Assembly (NCBI RefSeq): GCF_900110955.1
Contig: NZ_FOFR01000002.1
Span: 806,001-870,000, forward strand
Length of the DNA: 64,000 nt
Reading direction: 5' to 3'
Source: Lentzea xinjiangensis
GTDB taxonomy: Bacteria > Actinomycetota > Actinomycetes > Mycobacteriales > Pseudonocardiaceae
Below are positions 53,751 to 63,120 of the stretch, in pieces. Positions within the stretch are counted from its first letter, which is position 1. Every line of letters starts with the position of its first letter. The position numbers and the translations under genes were made by a program. The notes under the pieces were generated by a model that searched no databases, was not told the DNA's origin, and was given only the letters and a program-made list of their open reading frames with translations.

Positions 53751-54572
53751 ATGCAGAGCGTCGAAGTGGCAGCGTCGTGGCCCGCCGCGAACGTGGCGGT
53801 GGCCGTCGTGTCGTCCGGCGGTGTGGCCGGCTCGCTGGGTGACCAGCAGCGCGTGTTCCCGCTCGCGTCGGTGACGAAGCTGCTGACGTCCTACGCGGTC
53901 CTGGTGGCCGTCGAGGAGGGCGCGGTCGAGTGGGACCAGCCCGCGGGCCCTCCCGGCGCGACCGTCCGGCACCTGATCTCGCACACCGCCGGGTACGCGT
54001 TCGACAAGGCGGAGGTGCAGGCCGAGCCGGGGACGCGCCGGATCTACTCGAACGCGGGCTTCGACGTGCTGGCGGCCTTCGTCGAGGCCGCCTGCGAGAT
54101 GCCGTTCGCCACGTACCTGCACGAGGCCGTGTTCGTCCCGCTGGGCATGAAGTCCTCGGCACTGGTCGGATCGGCGGGCGCCGGCGCGGAGTCCTGCGCC
54201 GCGGACCTGGCGCTGTTCGCGGCCGAGCTGCTGGCGCCCTCGCTGGTGTCCTCCTCGCTGGTGCGGGAGGCGACCTCGGCGGTGTTCCCCGGCCTCAACG
54301 GCGTGCTGCCCGGCTACGGCATGCAGAAGCCGAACGACTGGGGCCTCGGCTTCGAGATCCGCGCCGGCAAGTCGCCGCACTGGACCGGGAACACCTCCTC
54401 GCCGCGCACGTTCGGGCACTTCGGGCAGTCCGGCACCTTCCTGTGGGTCGACCCGGAGATCTCCGCCGCCTGCGTCGCGTTGACGGACCTGCGCTTCGGC
54501 CCGTGGGCGGTCGAGGCGTGGACGCCGTTCTCCGACGGCGTCCGCGCGGAGCTCGTCAGTCGGCGAGCCTGA
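53751..54572 (+). CDS. serine hydrolase, class C beta-lactamase-like, cytoplasmic
   Basis: A 273-residue penicillin-binding-protein/beta-lactamase-fold hydrolase. The nucleophile motif is SVTK (about residue 40), IYSNAGF is the YXN motif, and HFGQSG (near the C-terminus) replaces KTG. There is no signal peptide, unlike most class C enzymes, so a cytoplasmic esterase-like role is likely (inference). It is probably a leaderless transcript. The 3' end overlaps the convergent gene by 17 nt. Confidence 0.85.
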   Translation: MQSVEVAASWPAANVAVAVVSSGGVAGSLGDQQRVFPLASVTKLLTSYAVLVAVEEGAVEWDQPAGPPGATVRHLISHTAGYAFDKAEVQAEPGTRRIYSNAGFDVLAAFVEAACEMPFATYLHEAVFVPLGMKSSALVGSAGAGAESCAADLALFAAELLAPSLVSSSLVREATSAVFPGLNGVLPGYGMQKPNDWGLGFEIRAGKSPHWTGNTSSPRTFGHFGQSGTFLWVDPEISAACVALTDLRFGPWAVEAWTPFSDGVRAELVSRRA

Positions 54573-54882
54573 GCGCGAGCTGCCGGAGGACCTCCTGCAC
54601 GTCGGCGTCCTCGTAGTCGTTCTCGTAGGCCTGCGCGACACCGTGGAACGCGTAGAGCAGCCCGGCCGTGAACCAGCCGAACTGCCCGAGGACCTGGTCC
54701 ATGGCCTGCTTGAGCGCCTGCGCGCCCGCCTCGTTGAGCTCGCCGTCGACCTTGACCTCGTAGCTGAACACGCCCTCCTGCAACGACTTGAGGGCCGTGC
54801 GCAGGTAGTCGTCCGACCCGGCGCCGTCGTAGGTGAGCGTCAGGACGCCCAGTGCCCGCTGCATGATCTCGCGCTGATCCAC
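54556..54882 (-). CDS. hypothetical protein
   Basis: A 108-residue protein: VDQREIMQRALGVLTLTYDG, then SLQEGVFSYEVKVDGELNEA and GLLYAFHGVAQAYENDYEDA. It is mainly helical. No family is recognised with certainty. The GTG at 54882 lies 6 nt after CAGAGT, a weak -10 (leaderless). Confidence 0.65.
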   Translation of the reverse strand: MDQREIMQRALGVLTLTYDGAGSDDYLRTALKSLQEGVFSYEVKVDGELNEAGAQALKQAMDQVLGQFGWFTAGLLYAFHGVAQAYENDYEDADVQEVLRQLALRLAD

Positions 54883-54913
54883 GCGGTCACTCTGCCCGCT
54901 GACCGGGCGTGCG

Positions 54914-55738
54914 TCACCTCGCGACACCCCAACGGACCCAGGCGGGGTCCTCCGGCTGGAGCAGCTCGAAGGCCTCGGTGATCTTCTCGACGTCCCAGCC
55001 GTCCTGCTCGATGACGGGTTCCTTCGGCGAGGTCTGCCCCATGACGTGCAGCTTCCCGTGCGCGAACCGGATGAGCTGCCCGGTGACCTTCGCCGAGCGG
55101 TCGCTGAGGAGGTACGTGACCAGGGGCGCGATCGACTCGGGCGACCCGCCCGGCACGGCCGTGGTGTCGGCGGCCGCCATCCGGGTCCAGGCGACCGGGC
55201 ACACGGCGTTCACCCGGATCCCCTTGTCGTGCAGCTCGTTGGCCGCACCGGCCGTGATGCTCGCGATGGCTCCCTTGGACGCGCTGTAGGTGAGCGCGGT
55301 CGGCTGCCCGGCCATCGCGACGGACCCGAGGTTGACGATCGAGCCGCCCCGCATGCTCTGCACGGCCGCGTTGGTGCAGTACAGCGTGCCGAGGACGTTC
55401 GTCTCGATGAGCTCGCGCATCCTCGTCGGGTCGTCCTCGCCGATGCTCGCCTGGTAGCGGATGCCGGCGTTGTTGACGAGCCCGTCGATCCGCCCGAACG
55501 CCGCGGTGCAGGTGTCGACCATGATCTCCGCCTGCTGGGGGTCCGCGACGCTGCCGGCGCTCACGACGGCCTTCCCGCCCCGTTCGGTGATCGCGTCGGC
55601 CACTTGCCGCGCCAGCGGCTCGTCGATGTCGTTGATCACGACCGCGGCACCGTGCTCGGCCGCGTGGGAGGCGAACGCCCGACCCAAACCCTGCCCGGCC
55701 CCGGTGATGACCACGGCCTTGCCCGTCAGAATCGCCAT
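54914..55738 (-). CDS. short-chain dehydrogenase/reductase
   Basis: A 274-residue classical SDR. The NAD(P) motif is VVITGAGQGLGRAFA, NNAG is present (LVNNAGIRYQ), a serine is in LGSVAM, and the catalytic tyrosine and lysine are in LTYSASKGAIA. Substrate unknown. The ATG at 55738 is followed directly by the Rossmann strand. Confidence 0.92.
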   Translation of the reverse strand: MAILTGKAVVITGAGQGLGRAFASHAAEHGAAVVINDIDEPLARQVADAITERGGKAVVSAGSVADPQQAEIMVDTCTAAFGRIDGLVNNAGIRYQASIGEDDPTRMRELIETNVLGTLYCTNAAVQSMRGGSIVNLGSVAMAGQPTALTYSASKGAIASITAGAANELHDKGIRVNAVCPVAWTRMAAADTTAVPGGSPESIAPLVTYLLSDRSAKVTGQLIRFAHGKLHVMGQTSPKEPVIEQDGWDVEKITEAFELLQPEDPAWVRWGVAR

Positions 55739-56025
55739 CGTTGAAGTGTCGCGAAATCGGCTGCCCGAGTGGCCCGCTTCGTCGACGAATGGTCACTGCT
55801 CGCGCCGAACGGCGTACATCGCACGATGACCGGTCGTCGCGATTTCACACAGATTTCCGCAGTTCAACCCACGTGGAGGGAGTGCGTCGCCAAGGCTTTC
55901 ACCTCAGTGGAAACGGACTGACCGTTCGGGCACGGCGACCCGGCTTCGTGGCAGCAACAGGTCAGGGCGTGGAGCACCGGGCGTCCCGGCGAAACCATGG
56001 TCGTGTCCGCGAGGGGGAGACCACC
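55739..56025. other. 287-bp divergent intergenic region
   Basis: No gene seen; the open frames crossing it lack coding character. It should contain the promoters of the SDR gene and of the membrane TPR-like gene; GAGGGGGAG at its right end is the ribosome site of the latter. Confidence 0.5.
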
Positions 56026-57489
56026 ATGAGCCAGCCGATGCCGCCCGAGAACCACACCACCTGGTCCGACGACCCGCAGGCCGCCGTCCTGCCCGAAGCG
56101 ACCGGCTGGCCCCCGCCCCCACCGGCCCCCGCACCCGAGCCGGTGCCCCGGCCCCGCGACGCGGTGGCCGCCGCGATCGGCAACGCCTCGCTGCTCGGCA
56201 TCGGGTACCTGCTGCTGGGGCGGCGTGGGACGGCCTTGCTGACCGCGCTGGTGACCGCCGTGCTGATCACCGTCGTCGTCACCGTGCCGTCGGTGTGGTC
56301 CGAGCTGGCCGTGCTGGTGTGGTGGGCGGCCATGACCTGGCACGGCTGGTACCTCGGTGGTGGGCGGACGGGTGCGGTGGTGCGCGGGCACCGGCGGATC
56401 GCGCTCGCCGTCGCGGTTCCGGTGCTGATGGTCTTCGGGCTGGTGCGGTTCGACGCCGCACGGCTCGAAGGACACGTCGCCGAGGCCAGGCAGCAGGGCG
56501 ACTGCGCGCGGGCGAAGACCGAGCTGGCGAAGGTGTGGGCCGGCCACCGCGTGGTGAACGCGCCGATGACCGTGCGCACGGACCAGACCGAGAAGGCGTG
56601 CCGGCGGCTGTCGTGGGCGTCGGAACGGCTCGACGACGCGTTGGCCGACGGCGACACGAAGGCACTGGACGACGGCTTCCGCGACCTCGGCTGGGTGCTG
56701 GCGGAGCTGCCCGGCCACGACAGGATGGCCGGCGTCGCGCTGGACCGGTTCCTCGACGGCCTGCCCACGGAGAACGCCTGCCGCACCAGCGCGCTCACCG
56801 ACTGGCTGAAGAACCGCAAGCCCACCGGCGACGAGCTCGACCGGGCGGCGACCGCGGTGCCCCGCGTCGCGCCCCCGGCGCTCCTCGAGTGCGCCGACAG
56901 GCAGCTCGCGGCCAACGACTTCCGCTCCGCCCAGCAGCGGTACCAGCAGCTCCTCGACGAGCACCCCGGCCACGAGCTGACCGGCAAGGCGCGGGAGGGC
57001 GTCACGAAGGCCAGGCTCGCGGCGGAGCTGGCGCACGTCCGCGGCCTGCAGGGCGGCTACTGCGCCCAGCCCGCCGCCTACAGCGGTGCGCCGGAGTTCC
57101 GCGGGGGCACCGTCAACCGGGCGGTGATCTGGGGCAACCGCCAGTACGTGGACATGCTGCCCGGTGACTGGCTCACCCACGACGTCGGCCAGGCGGTGCT
57201 GGTGGTGTGCACGGGTGAGACCGAGTTCGGCGCCCCGACCGAGACCTGCTCGTACCGGACCGCCAGCACCGGCCGGTCCGGGAGCGTGACCTTCCGCAAG
57301 ATCGTCATCCCGGTCCGGGCCTACGAGCTGCGGACCGGGAAGCTCGTGGCGGACACCAAGGTGGAGATCGGCGGCACGAGCTGTCCCGACACGTTCTTCG
57401 CCTTCGGCGACGGCCCGCCGCCGAACCGGTACGTGAGCCCGTCCGACGGCGACGTCCGAGCGGGCTACGCCGCGGTGATCACGCCCTGA
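56026..57489 (+). CDS. membrane protein with tetratricopeptide-like extracellular region
   Basis: A 487-residue protein. A Pro-rich N-terminus (about residues 30-45) is followed by a small membrane domain of about four helices (LLGIGYLLLGRRGTALLTAL and AVAVPVLMVFGLVRFDAA). The C-terminal half is soluble, with helical repeats resembling TPR (DFRSAQQRYQQLLDEHPGHE), then a cysteine-containing beta-rich end. Function unknown. GAGGGGGAG precedes the ATG; a 19-bp inverted repeat follows the stop. Confidence 0.75.
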   Translation: MSQPMPPENHTTWSDDPQAAVLPEATGWPPPPPAPAPEPVPRPRDAVAAAIGNASLLGIGYLLLGRRGTALLTALVTAVLITVVVTVPSVWSELAVLVWWAAMTWHGWYLGGGRTGAVVRGHRRIALAVAVPVLMVFGLVRFDAARLEGHVAEARQQGDCARAKTELAKVWAGHRVVNAPMTVRTDQTEKACRRLSWASERLDDALADGDTKALDDGFRDLGWVLAELPGHDRMAGVALDRFLDGLPTENACRTSALTDWLKNRKPTGDELDRAATAVPRVAPPALLECADRQLAANDFRSAQQRYQQLLDEHPGHELTGKAREGVTKARLAAELAHVRGLQGGYCAQPAAYSGAPEFRGGTVNRAVIWGNRQYVDMLPGDWLTHDVGQAVLVVCTGETEFGAPTETCSYRTASTGRSGSVTFRKIVIPVRAYELRTGKLVADTKVEIGGTSCPDTFFAFGDGPPPNRYVSPSDGDVRAGYAAVITP

Positions 57490-57491
57490 CG

Positions 57492-57538
57492 GCTCGACCG
57501 TCCGGTGTGGATGGATGCGCCACACCGGACGGTCGAGC
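57492..57538. terminator. bidirectional terminator
   Basis: A perfect 19-bp inverted repeat (GCTCGACCGTCCGGTGTGG and complement) with a 9-nt loop between two convergent genes. Confidence 0.8.
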
Positions 57539-57548
57539 GCGACGGCCG

Positions 57549-58754
57549 CTACTTCGCGGCGCACAGGGCCTTGTCGAAGAAGTCGAGGACCTCGGCGCGG
57601 CCGGCTTCGTCGTTCGTCACGGCGAGGGTGACCGCCCTGCCGTCGGAGGTGATCGCGGTACGGGTCTGGAAGCCGTCGGCGTCGCCGCCGTGGCCGTACG
57701 CCGTGACGCCACAGCTGAGCTTCATCTCGATGGTCCCGAGGCCGTAGCGCCACCCCGCGGGGAAGCCGGGTGCCTCGATCGCCTGGCGCATCTCCGCGAG
57801 CTGGCGGGGCTTGAGCAGCCGGCCGTCCTGCAGGGCGACCAGGAACTTGTTCACGTCGCTCGGGGTGGCGATCATCTGTCCCGCGGCACCGGCGATCGAC
57901 GGGTCGAACCGGGTGATGTCGACCAGCTCACCGGGGATCGGCTCGCCCTTGTCGTTCCTGGCGAACAGGTAGCCCCGCGGGTGCGGTGCACGGATGTCGC
58001 GGTCGCCGGGACCGGGGTAGTACGTCTCCTCCAGGCCGGCGCGGTTGATGATCTGGTTCGTGATCACCTCAGCGAGCGGACGTCCGGCGGCCTTCTGCGC
58101 CACCAGGCCGAGCAGGACGTACCCGGCGTTGCTGTACATCCACACCCGGTCCTGGCCGGGGGCGAACGTGGGCGCCTCGGCCAGCGCGGCGTCCAGCAGC
58201 TCCCTGGCCTCGAAGTACCTGTCCCTGATCGGCAGGATCCCCTGGGGCATGAGGGGCATCTCGCGGGTCAGGCCGCTGGTGTGGTTCAGCAACTGCCTGA
58301 TCGTGATGTTGCGGCCGTCGATCGCCGCACCGGCACCGGTCCCCCGCACCACACCGGGCAGGTGCTTCTCCACCGCGTCGTCCAGCGAGAGCTTGCCGTC
58401 GCCGGCCAGTTGCAGGACCGCCACCGCGGTGAACATCTTGGTGCTGCTGGCGATCCGGACGTAGCCGTCCGTCGGCACCTTCGACCTGGTCCGGATGTCC
58501 CCCACCCCGGCGGTGTAGTTCGTCACCCGCCCGTCCCGGCCGCGCACCGACATCAGCGCTCCCGGCAGCGTCCCGTCCTTCACCAGCGCCTCCAGGCCCG
58601 CCTGGAGCGCCTTGTCGTGGACCGGCCTCGACCTCTCCGCCGACGCGACCGGGGTCGCCGCGAGACTGGCCACCGCCACCGCGGCCAAGGCCGCGGCGAC
58701 CACACCACGACGCCGGCGCGCGGCGCCCGTGGTGCTCCTGGCCGGAAGACTCAT
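57549..58754 (-). CDS. secreted serine hydrolase, class C beta-lactamase family, copy 1
   Basis: A 401-residue secreted beta-lactamase-fold hydrolase (D-alanyl-D-alanine carboxypeptidase/esterase type). The signal peptide ends near VASA (about residue 39). SXXK is SSTK in IRIASSTKMF-type VRIASSTKMFTAVAVLQLAG, YSN is in WMYSNAGYVLLGL, and YGHGGDADGF carries HGG. It is very similar in layout to the next gene, a probable tandem duplicate. It faces the two-component system across the second copy. Confidence 0.87.
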   Translation of the reverse strand: MSLPARSTTGAARRRRGVVAAALAAVAVASLAATPVASAERSRPVHDKALQAGLEALVKDGTLPGALMSVRGRDGRVTNYTAGVGDIRTRSKVPTDGYVRIASSTKMFTAVAVLQLAGDGKLSLDDAVEKHLPGVVRGTGAGAAIDGRNITIRQLLNHTSGLTREMPLMPQGILPIRDRYFEARELLDAALAEAPTFAPGQDRVWMYSNAGYVLLGLVAQKAAGRPLAEVITNQIINRAGLEETYYPGPGDRDIRAPHPRGYLFARNDKGEPIPGELVDITRFDPSIAGAAGQMIATPSDVNKFLVALQDGRLLKPRQLAEMRQAIEAPGFPAGWRYGLGTIEMKLSCGVTAYGHGGDADGFQTRTAITSDGRAVTLAVTNDEAGRAEVLDFFDKALCAAK

Positions 58755-58882
58755 AACTCTCAACAAGACACACTCTCCAAAGTGGACGTTCTTTTTCGAC
58801 GCACCCAGTCTCGCGACCGTCCCGCGGCCCGCGCGATCCCCTGTGCTGCACAACTTCCGTACAGCCAGCACTACTCCGGTGG

Positions 58883-60070
58883 TCACTTCGCGCACAGCGC
58901 GGCGTCGAAGAGCGCGCCCCGGTCCGCACCGGCGGACTCGTCCTCGACCGACCCGCTGAGCGAGGTGACCGTGAAGGTCACCGCACGACCGTCGTCGGTG
59001 GCCGCGCTGAAGGTCGAGTAGCCGGGGATGTCGCCGCCGTGGCCCCACGCGACCCCGCCGCAGCTCAACGGCAGGCTGAACACGCCGAGTCCGTAGCCCT
59101 GCGCCGACCCCGCGCTCGTCGGGACGGTGGTGCGCAGCTCGGCCAGCTGGGCCGGTTCGAGCAGCTTCCCGCCCAGCAGCGCCAGCAGGAAGGTGTTGAG
59201 GTCGCCGGGCGTGGAAACGAGCTGGCCGGCCGCCCAGCCCCAGCTCGGGTCCATCCGCGTGAAGTCGACCAGCTCGCCGGTCGTCCGGTTGCGCTGGTAA
59301 CCCCTGGGGTGCCGGCCGCGGATGTCCTGCTCGCCGACCTCGGGCGCGTACGTGTCGCGCAGACCGATCCGGTTGATGACCCTGGTGGTCACCAGTTCGT
59401 TGAACGGACGACCAGTGACCCGCTGGGCGATCAGACCGGCCAGGACGTAGTTCGTGTTGCTGTAGGAGTGCTCGCCGCCGGCGGGCTTGCCGTCCTGCCT
59501 GGCGTTCGCCAGGTCGACCAGTTCGCGGGGTTCGAGGTAGGCGTGCCGGTACGGGAAGAAGTCGCCCAGGGGCGCGAACATCGAGGTGGTGTAGTCGGGC
59601 AGGCCGCTGGTGTGCTGGAGGAGCTGGCGGACCGTGACCCTGGTCGCGTCCACGCCCTTGGCCCGCACCAGGCCCGGCAGGTACTCCTCGACCGACGCGT
59701 CGAGCTCCAGCTTGCCCTCGCCGGCGAGTTGGAGCACGACCACGGAGGCGAACGTCTTGCTCGCGCTGCCGATCCGGATCCGGCCGTTGGCCGGCACCTC
59801 GCCGCCGGTGCGCAGGTCACCGATCCCGGCCGTGTAGTGGCGGGTCCGGCCGCTCCGGTCCCGGAAGGCGCCCAGCGCCCCGGGGTGCCGGGTGGGGCCG
59901 ACCAGCTTGTCCATGCCCCGCTGGATCGCATCGCGGCGGGGCTCCGCCTGGGTGACCGGGACCGGGCCGGCGACCGCGAGGGCGCCCGCCGCGGCCACCA
60001 ACGCCGCCGTCATGGTGACCACACGGCGATGCCGTGAGGCGGAAGGGCAGTCCTGTGGGAAATTCGACAT
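58883..60070 (-). CDS. secreted serine hydrolase, class C beta-lactamase family, copy 2
   Basis: A 395-residue paralogue of the preceding gene: GSASKTFASVVVLQLAGEGK (SXXK), EHSYSNTNYVLAGL (YSN) and WGHGGDIPGYS (HGG). A signal peptide (TMTAALVAAAGALAVAG) is present. The ATG at 60070 directly precedes it; an ATG at 60106 is possible. The region between the copies holds 128 bp. It is divergent from the histidine-kinase gene, which may control it (inference). Confidence 0.87.
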   Translation of the reverse strand: MSNFPQDCPSASRHRRVVTMTAALVAAAGALAVAGPVPVTQAEPRRDAIQRGMDKLVGPTRHPGALGAFRDRSGRTRHYTAGIGDLRTGGEVPANGRIRIGSASKTFASVVVLQLAGEGKLELDASVEEYLPGLVRAKGVDATRVTVRQLLQHTSGLPDYTTSMFAPLGDFFPYRHAYLEPRELVDLANARQDGKPAGGEHSYSNTNYVLAGLIAQRVTGRPFNELVTTRVINRIGLRDTYAPEVGEQDIRGRHPRGYQRNRTTGELVDFTRMDPSWGWAAGQLVSTPGDLNTFLLALLGGKLLEPAQLAELRTTVPTSAGSAQGYGLGVFSLPLSCGGVAWGHGGDIPGYSTFSAATDDGRAVTFTVTSLSGSVEDESAGADRGALFDAALCAK

Positions 60071-60281
60071 GGACAAGGCGAGCAACTCCTGGGCTTTCGC
60101 GGACATCGGTCCTGCGCACGAACGGACCGCCTGAGTCTGTTCAGCCCCGTCCAGGTGGACAATCCAGCTCGCTGGACAACCGGGGTAGCGGTGGCACCCC
60201 CGCGCCAGGCCTGCTCCCGGGCCATTGCGCGGAGGCCGACTTGTTGTATTGATGGAAAAGGGTTCCGGCGGGGAGGTGGGC

Positions 60282-61505
60282 ATGACACGGGTGCGGCAGC
60301 GCCTGCGAGCGTCGATCGACGTCGTCGCGCGCCTCATCGGCGGGCTCGGCACGGCGCTGCTCGCCGTCATCGTCCTCAGTGGACTCGTCGCGGTCGCCCT
60401 GCTCAGCTGCGCCGGGATCGGCGTCTTCCTGGTGCCCTCCGCACTGCGCGCGCTGCGGGCGGTCGCGAACCGGGAACGGGCCCGGCTCGACGTGCTCGTC
60501 CCCGGCCCGGTGCCGCGCCGGGCACGGGCCGCGCTGCGCGACGTGACCGTGCGGCGCGAGCTGGCCTGGCTGCCGCTGCACGCCACCGCGGGCTTCGCCG
60601 CCGGGTTCATCGGGCTCGCGATGCCGGCCACAGTGCTGCAGAACACCACGTACCCGTTCTGGTACCACCTGCTGCCGCCCGCGGACAACACGCCCACCTT
60701 CATCTTCTGGGACATCTTCTGGGACGTCACGGACCTGACCGGCGCGTTGGTCGTGGCGCTCACCGGCGTGCTCTGCGCCGCCTTCGTCGTCGTGCTCGGA
60801 CCGGCGCTCGTCCGGGCCCAGGAGTGGCCGGGCAGGCACCTGCTCGCGCCTGGCGCGGACGCCGACCTCTCGCTGCGGGTCGCCGAGCTGAGCGCCACCC
60901 GTGCCGCCGCTCTCGACGCCCACGCCGCCGAGCTGCGCCGCATCGAGCGGTCGCTGCACGACGGCACGCAGAACCGGCTGGTCGCGGTGAACGTGCTGCT
61001 CGGCGCCGTGCGGCGGGCCGTGGACCGCGACCCCGCCGCGGCCCACGCCGCGCTGGACCGGGCCCAGGACGCCGCCGAGCAGGCGCTCTCCGAGCTGCGC
61101 GCGGTGGCGCGCAGCATCCTGCCCCCGGTGCTGGCCGACCGCGGGCTCGCCGGTGCCCTGACAGGCCTCGCGAGCAGTTGCGGCGTGCCGTGCGAGGTGG
61201 TGGTGGACGTACCGGGCCGGTGCGCCGCCTCCGTCGAGGCCACCGCGTACTTCGTGGTGGCCGAGGCGCTCTCCAACGTCACCAAGCACAGCGGCGCCGC
61301 GAGCGCCGTGGTCGAGGTGGCCAGGCGGGGTGATCGGCTGCTGCTGCGGATCGGCGACGACGGCCGGGGCGGCGCGGACGAGCGCGGCGGGTCGGGCCTG
61401 TCCGGCATCCGCCGGCGGATCGAGGCCTACGACGGGCGTTTCACCCTGGACAGCCCGGCCGGTGGGCCGACGACGATGCGAGTGGAGCTGCCGTGCGGAT
61501 CGTGA
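60282..61505 (+). CDS. sensor histidine kinase, HisKA_3 type
   Basis: A 407-residue membrane kinase. Two membrane regions (about residues 14-45 and 105-170) enclose a putative-sensor domain. The phosphoacceptor histidine is in IERSLHDGTQNRL, and the HATPase N-box VVAEALSNVTKHSGA and G-box GDDGRGGADERGGSGLSG follow. GGGGAGG precedes ATG 60282; an ATG 30 nt earlier is in frame. The stop overlaps the response regulator by 13 nt. The stimulus may be cell-envelope stress (family inference). Confidence 0.92.
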   Translation: MTRVRQRLRASIDVVARLIGGLGTALLAVIVLSGLVAVALLSCAGIGVFLVPSALRALRAVANRERARLDVLVPGPVPRRARAALRDVTVRRELAWLPLHATAGFAAGFIGLAMPATVLQNTTYPFWYHLLPPADNTPTFIFWDIFWDVTDLTGALVVALTGVLCAAFVVVLGPALVRAQEWPGRHLLAPGADADLSLRVAELSATRAAALDAHAAELRRIERSLHDGTQNRLVAVNVLLGAVRRAVDRDPAAAHAALDRAQDAAEQALSELRAVARSILPPVLADRGLAGALTGLASSCGVPCEVVVDVPGRCAASVEATAYFVVAEALSNVTKHSGAASAVVEVARRGDRLLLRIGDDGRGGADERGGSGLSGIRRRIEAYDGRFTLDSPAGGPTTMRVELPCGS

Positions 61506-62149
61506 TCGCCGAGGACGACCCCCTGCTGCGCGAGGGGTTGGCGCTGCTGCTGCGCGCCGAGTCGCTCGACGTGGTGGCCACCGCCGACACACCGGGATCG
61601 TTCCTGGCGGCGGTGGCCGAGCACGAGCCGGACGTCGCCATCGTCGACGTGCGGATGCCGCCCACCCACACCGACGAGGGCATCGTCGCGGCCGTCGAGG
61701 CCCGCCGCCGCCGGCCGGGCCTCGCGGTGCTCGTGCTCTCGGCGTACGTGGAGCAGACGTTCGCCACCGAGCTGCTGACCGGCGGCGCCAACCGGCTCGG
61801 CTACCTGCTGAAGGAACGGGTGGGGCGCGTCGACGAGTTCCTGACCGCGCTGCACCGGGTGGCGAGCGGCGGCACCGCCGTCGACCCCGAGGTCGTGGGC
61901 CAGTTGCTGGCCCGCAACCCGCACACCAGCGCGCTGGGCCGGCTGAGCCCCCGGGAACGGGACGTGCTCGCGCTCATGGCGGAAGGTCTCGGCAACGCCG
62001 CCATCGCCGAGCGGCTCGCCGTCACCGAAGGCGGCGTGCACAAGCACATCCGCAGCATCTTCGCGAAGCTCGACCTCGCCCCCGACGACCGGGCCGACCG
62101 GCGCGTCACCGCGGTCCTGCGCTACCTCGAGGGCACCGGGTCGAGGTAG
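61493..62149 (+). CDS. LuxR/NarL-family response regulator
   Basis: A 218-residue two-component regulator. The receiver domain has Asp52 in AIVDVRMPP and acidic pocket AEDDP; a lysine follows at LLKERV. The C-terminal HTH is LSPRERDVLALMAEGLGNAA and VHKHIRSIFAKL. GTG start, overlapping the kinase gene, so it is the cognate partner. The target may include the divergent serine-hydrolase pair. Confidence 0.95.
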   Translation: MRIVIAEDDPLLREGLALLLRAESLDVVATADTPGSFLAAVAEHEPDVAIVDVRMPPTHTDEGIVAAVEARRRRPGLAVLVLSAYVEQTFATELLTGGANRLGYLLKERVGRVDEFLTALHRVASGGTAVDPEVVGQLLARNPHTSALGRLSPRERDVLALMAEGLGNAAIAERLAVTEGGVHKHIRSIFAKLDLAPDDRADRRVTAVLRYLEGTGSR

Positions 62150-62162
62150 CGCAGGAGAGGGC

Positions 62163-63056
62163 TCAGACGACCACGACGCGGCGCCCGCGCGTGTGGCCGG
62201 CCTGGCTGTCGACGTGCGCCGCCGCGGCGTCGGCGAGCGAGTACGACTTCTCGACCGGGATGTGGAGCTTCCCCCTGGACAGCAGGGCGCAGGCCTCGGC
62301 GAGCGCGTCCGGCATGCTCCCGGCCTCGCCGGAGAACAGGGTGCCGAGCTCCGGCGTGCCGAGGTCGGCGATGGAGACCACCTTCCGCGGGTCGCCGGTC
62401 AGCTCGACGAGCTCGGGGAGCACACCGGCGCCCGCCAGGTCAAGGGCCGCGTCGACGGAGCCGAGCCGCCGCACCCGTTCGACCCAGCCCTCGTCGTAGG
62501 TCGTGGCGAGGGCCCCGAGCCCGCGCAGGTAGTCCTGGTTGGCGGCCCCGGCCGTGCCGATCACCGCGATGCCGCGGTCGCGGGCGATCTGCAGCACCGC
62601 CGATCCGACACCGCCGGCCGCGCCGCTGACCAGCAGCGTCTGCCCGGCCCGCACACCGACCTGGCGGAGGACGCGCAACGCGGTCTCCACCACCGACGGG
62701 TAGCCGGCCGCCTCCTCGAACGTCAGCCCCTCCGGCATGCGCGCCCAGGCCGACAGCACCGCGAACTCGGCGTAGGTGTTCGCGCCCACGCCGAACACGT
62801 GATCACCGACCTGCGTGCCGTCGACCCCCTCGCCGACCTCGTCCACCACCCCGGCGGCGTCCTGCCCGACCCCCGCGGGCAGCTCGATCGGGTTGATCTC
62901 CTGGAACTGGCCTTCGCGGATCCGCCAGTCGACGGGGTTCACGCCCGCCGCCCGCACCGCGACGCGCACCTGACCGGGACCCGCGTGCGGCTCCTCGGCG
63001 TCGACGAGTCGCAGCACGTCCGGACCACCGAACTCGGCAAAGCTCACTCTCTTCAT
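62163..63056 (-). CDS. NADP-dependent oxidoreductase, quinone-reductase-like MDR
   Basis: A 297-residue medium-chain dehydrogenase/reductase without the structural zinc. VRVAVRAAGVNPVDWRIREG is the N-terminal signature, LLVSGAAGGVGSAVLQIARD the NADP Rossmann motif, and YPSVVETALRVLRQVGV precedes it. The family includes quinone and enoyl reductases. It is divergent from a TetR gene, with a palindrome between, suggesting inducible detoxification (inference). Confidence 0.9.
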   Translation of the reverse strand: MKRVSFAEFGGPDVLRLVDAEEPHAGPGQVRVAVRAAGVNPVDWRIREGQFQEINPIELPAGVGQDAAGVVDEVGEGVDGTQVGDHVFGVGANTYAEFAVLSAWARMPEGLTFEEAAGYPSVVETALRVLRQVGVRAGQTLLVSGAAGGVGSAVLQIARDRGIAVIGTAGAANQDYLRGLGALATTYDEGWVERVRRLGSVDAALDLAGAGVLPELVELTGDPRKVVSIADLGTPELGTLFSGEAGSMPDALAEACALLSRGKLHIPVEKSYSLADAAAAHVDSQAGHTRGRRVVVV

Positions 63057-63071
63057 GCCGGCGACCGTAAC

Positions 63072-63084
63072 ACTAACCGTTAGT
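63072..63084. promoter_or_regulatory. operator-like palindrome ACTAACCGTTAGT
   Basis: A perfect 13-bp palindrome lies between the divergent oxidoreductase and TetR genes, 16 bp before the oxidoreductase ATG. A related GAACCGTTAT occurs 7 bp to its right. A likely TetR site. Confidence 0.5.
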
Positions 63085-63114
63085 CTTTCGGAACCGTTAT
63101 GCTTTCCTACCTGA

Positions 63115-63120
63115 TAGCAT
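63115..63120 (+). promoter_or_regulatory. -10 element TAGCAT, leaderless
   Basis: TAGCAT is followed after 6 nt by GTG 63127 of the TetR gene. Confidence 0.5.
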
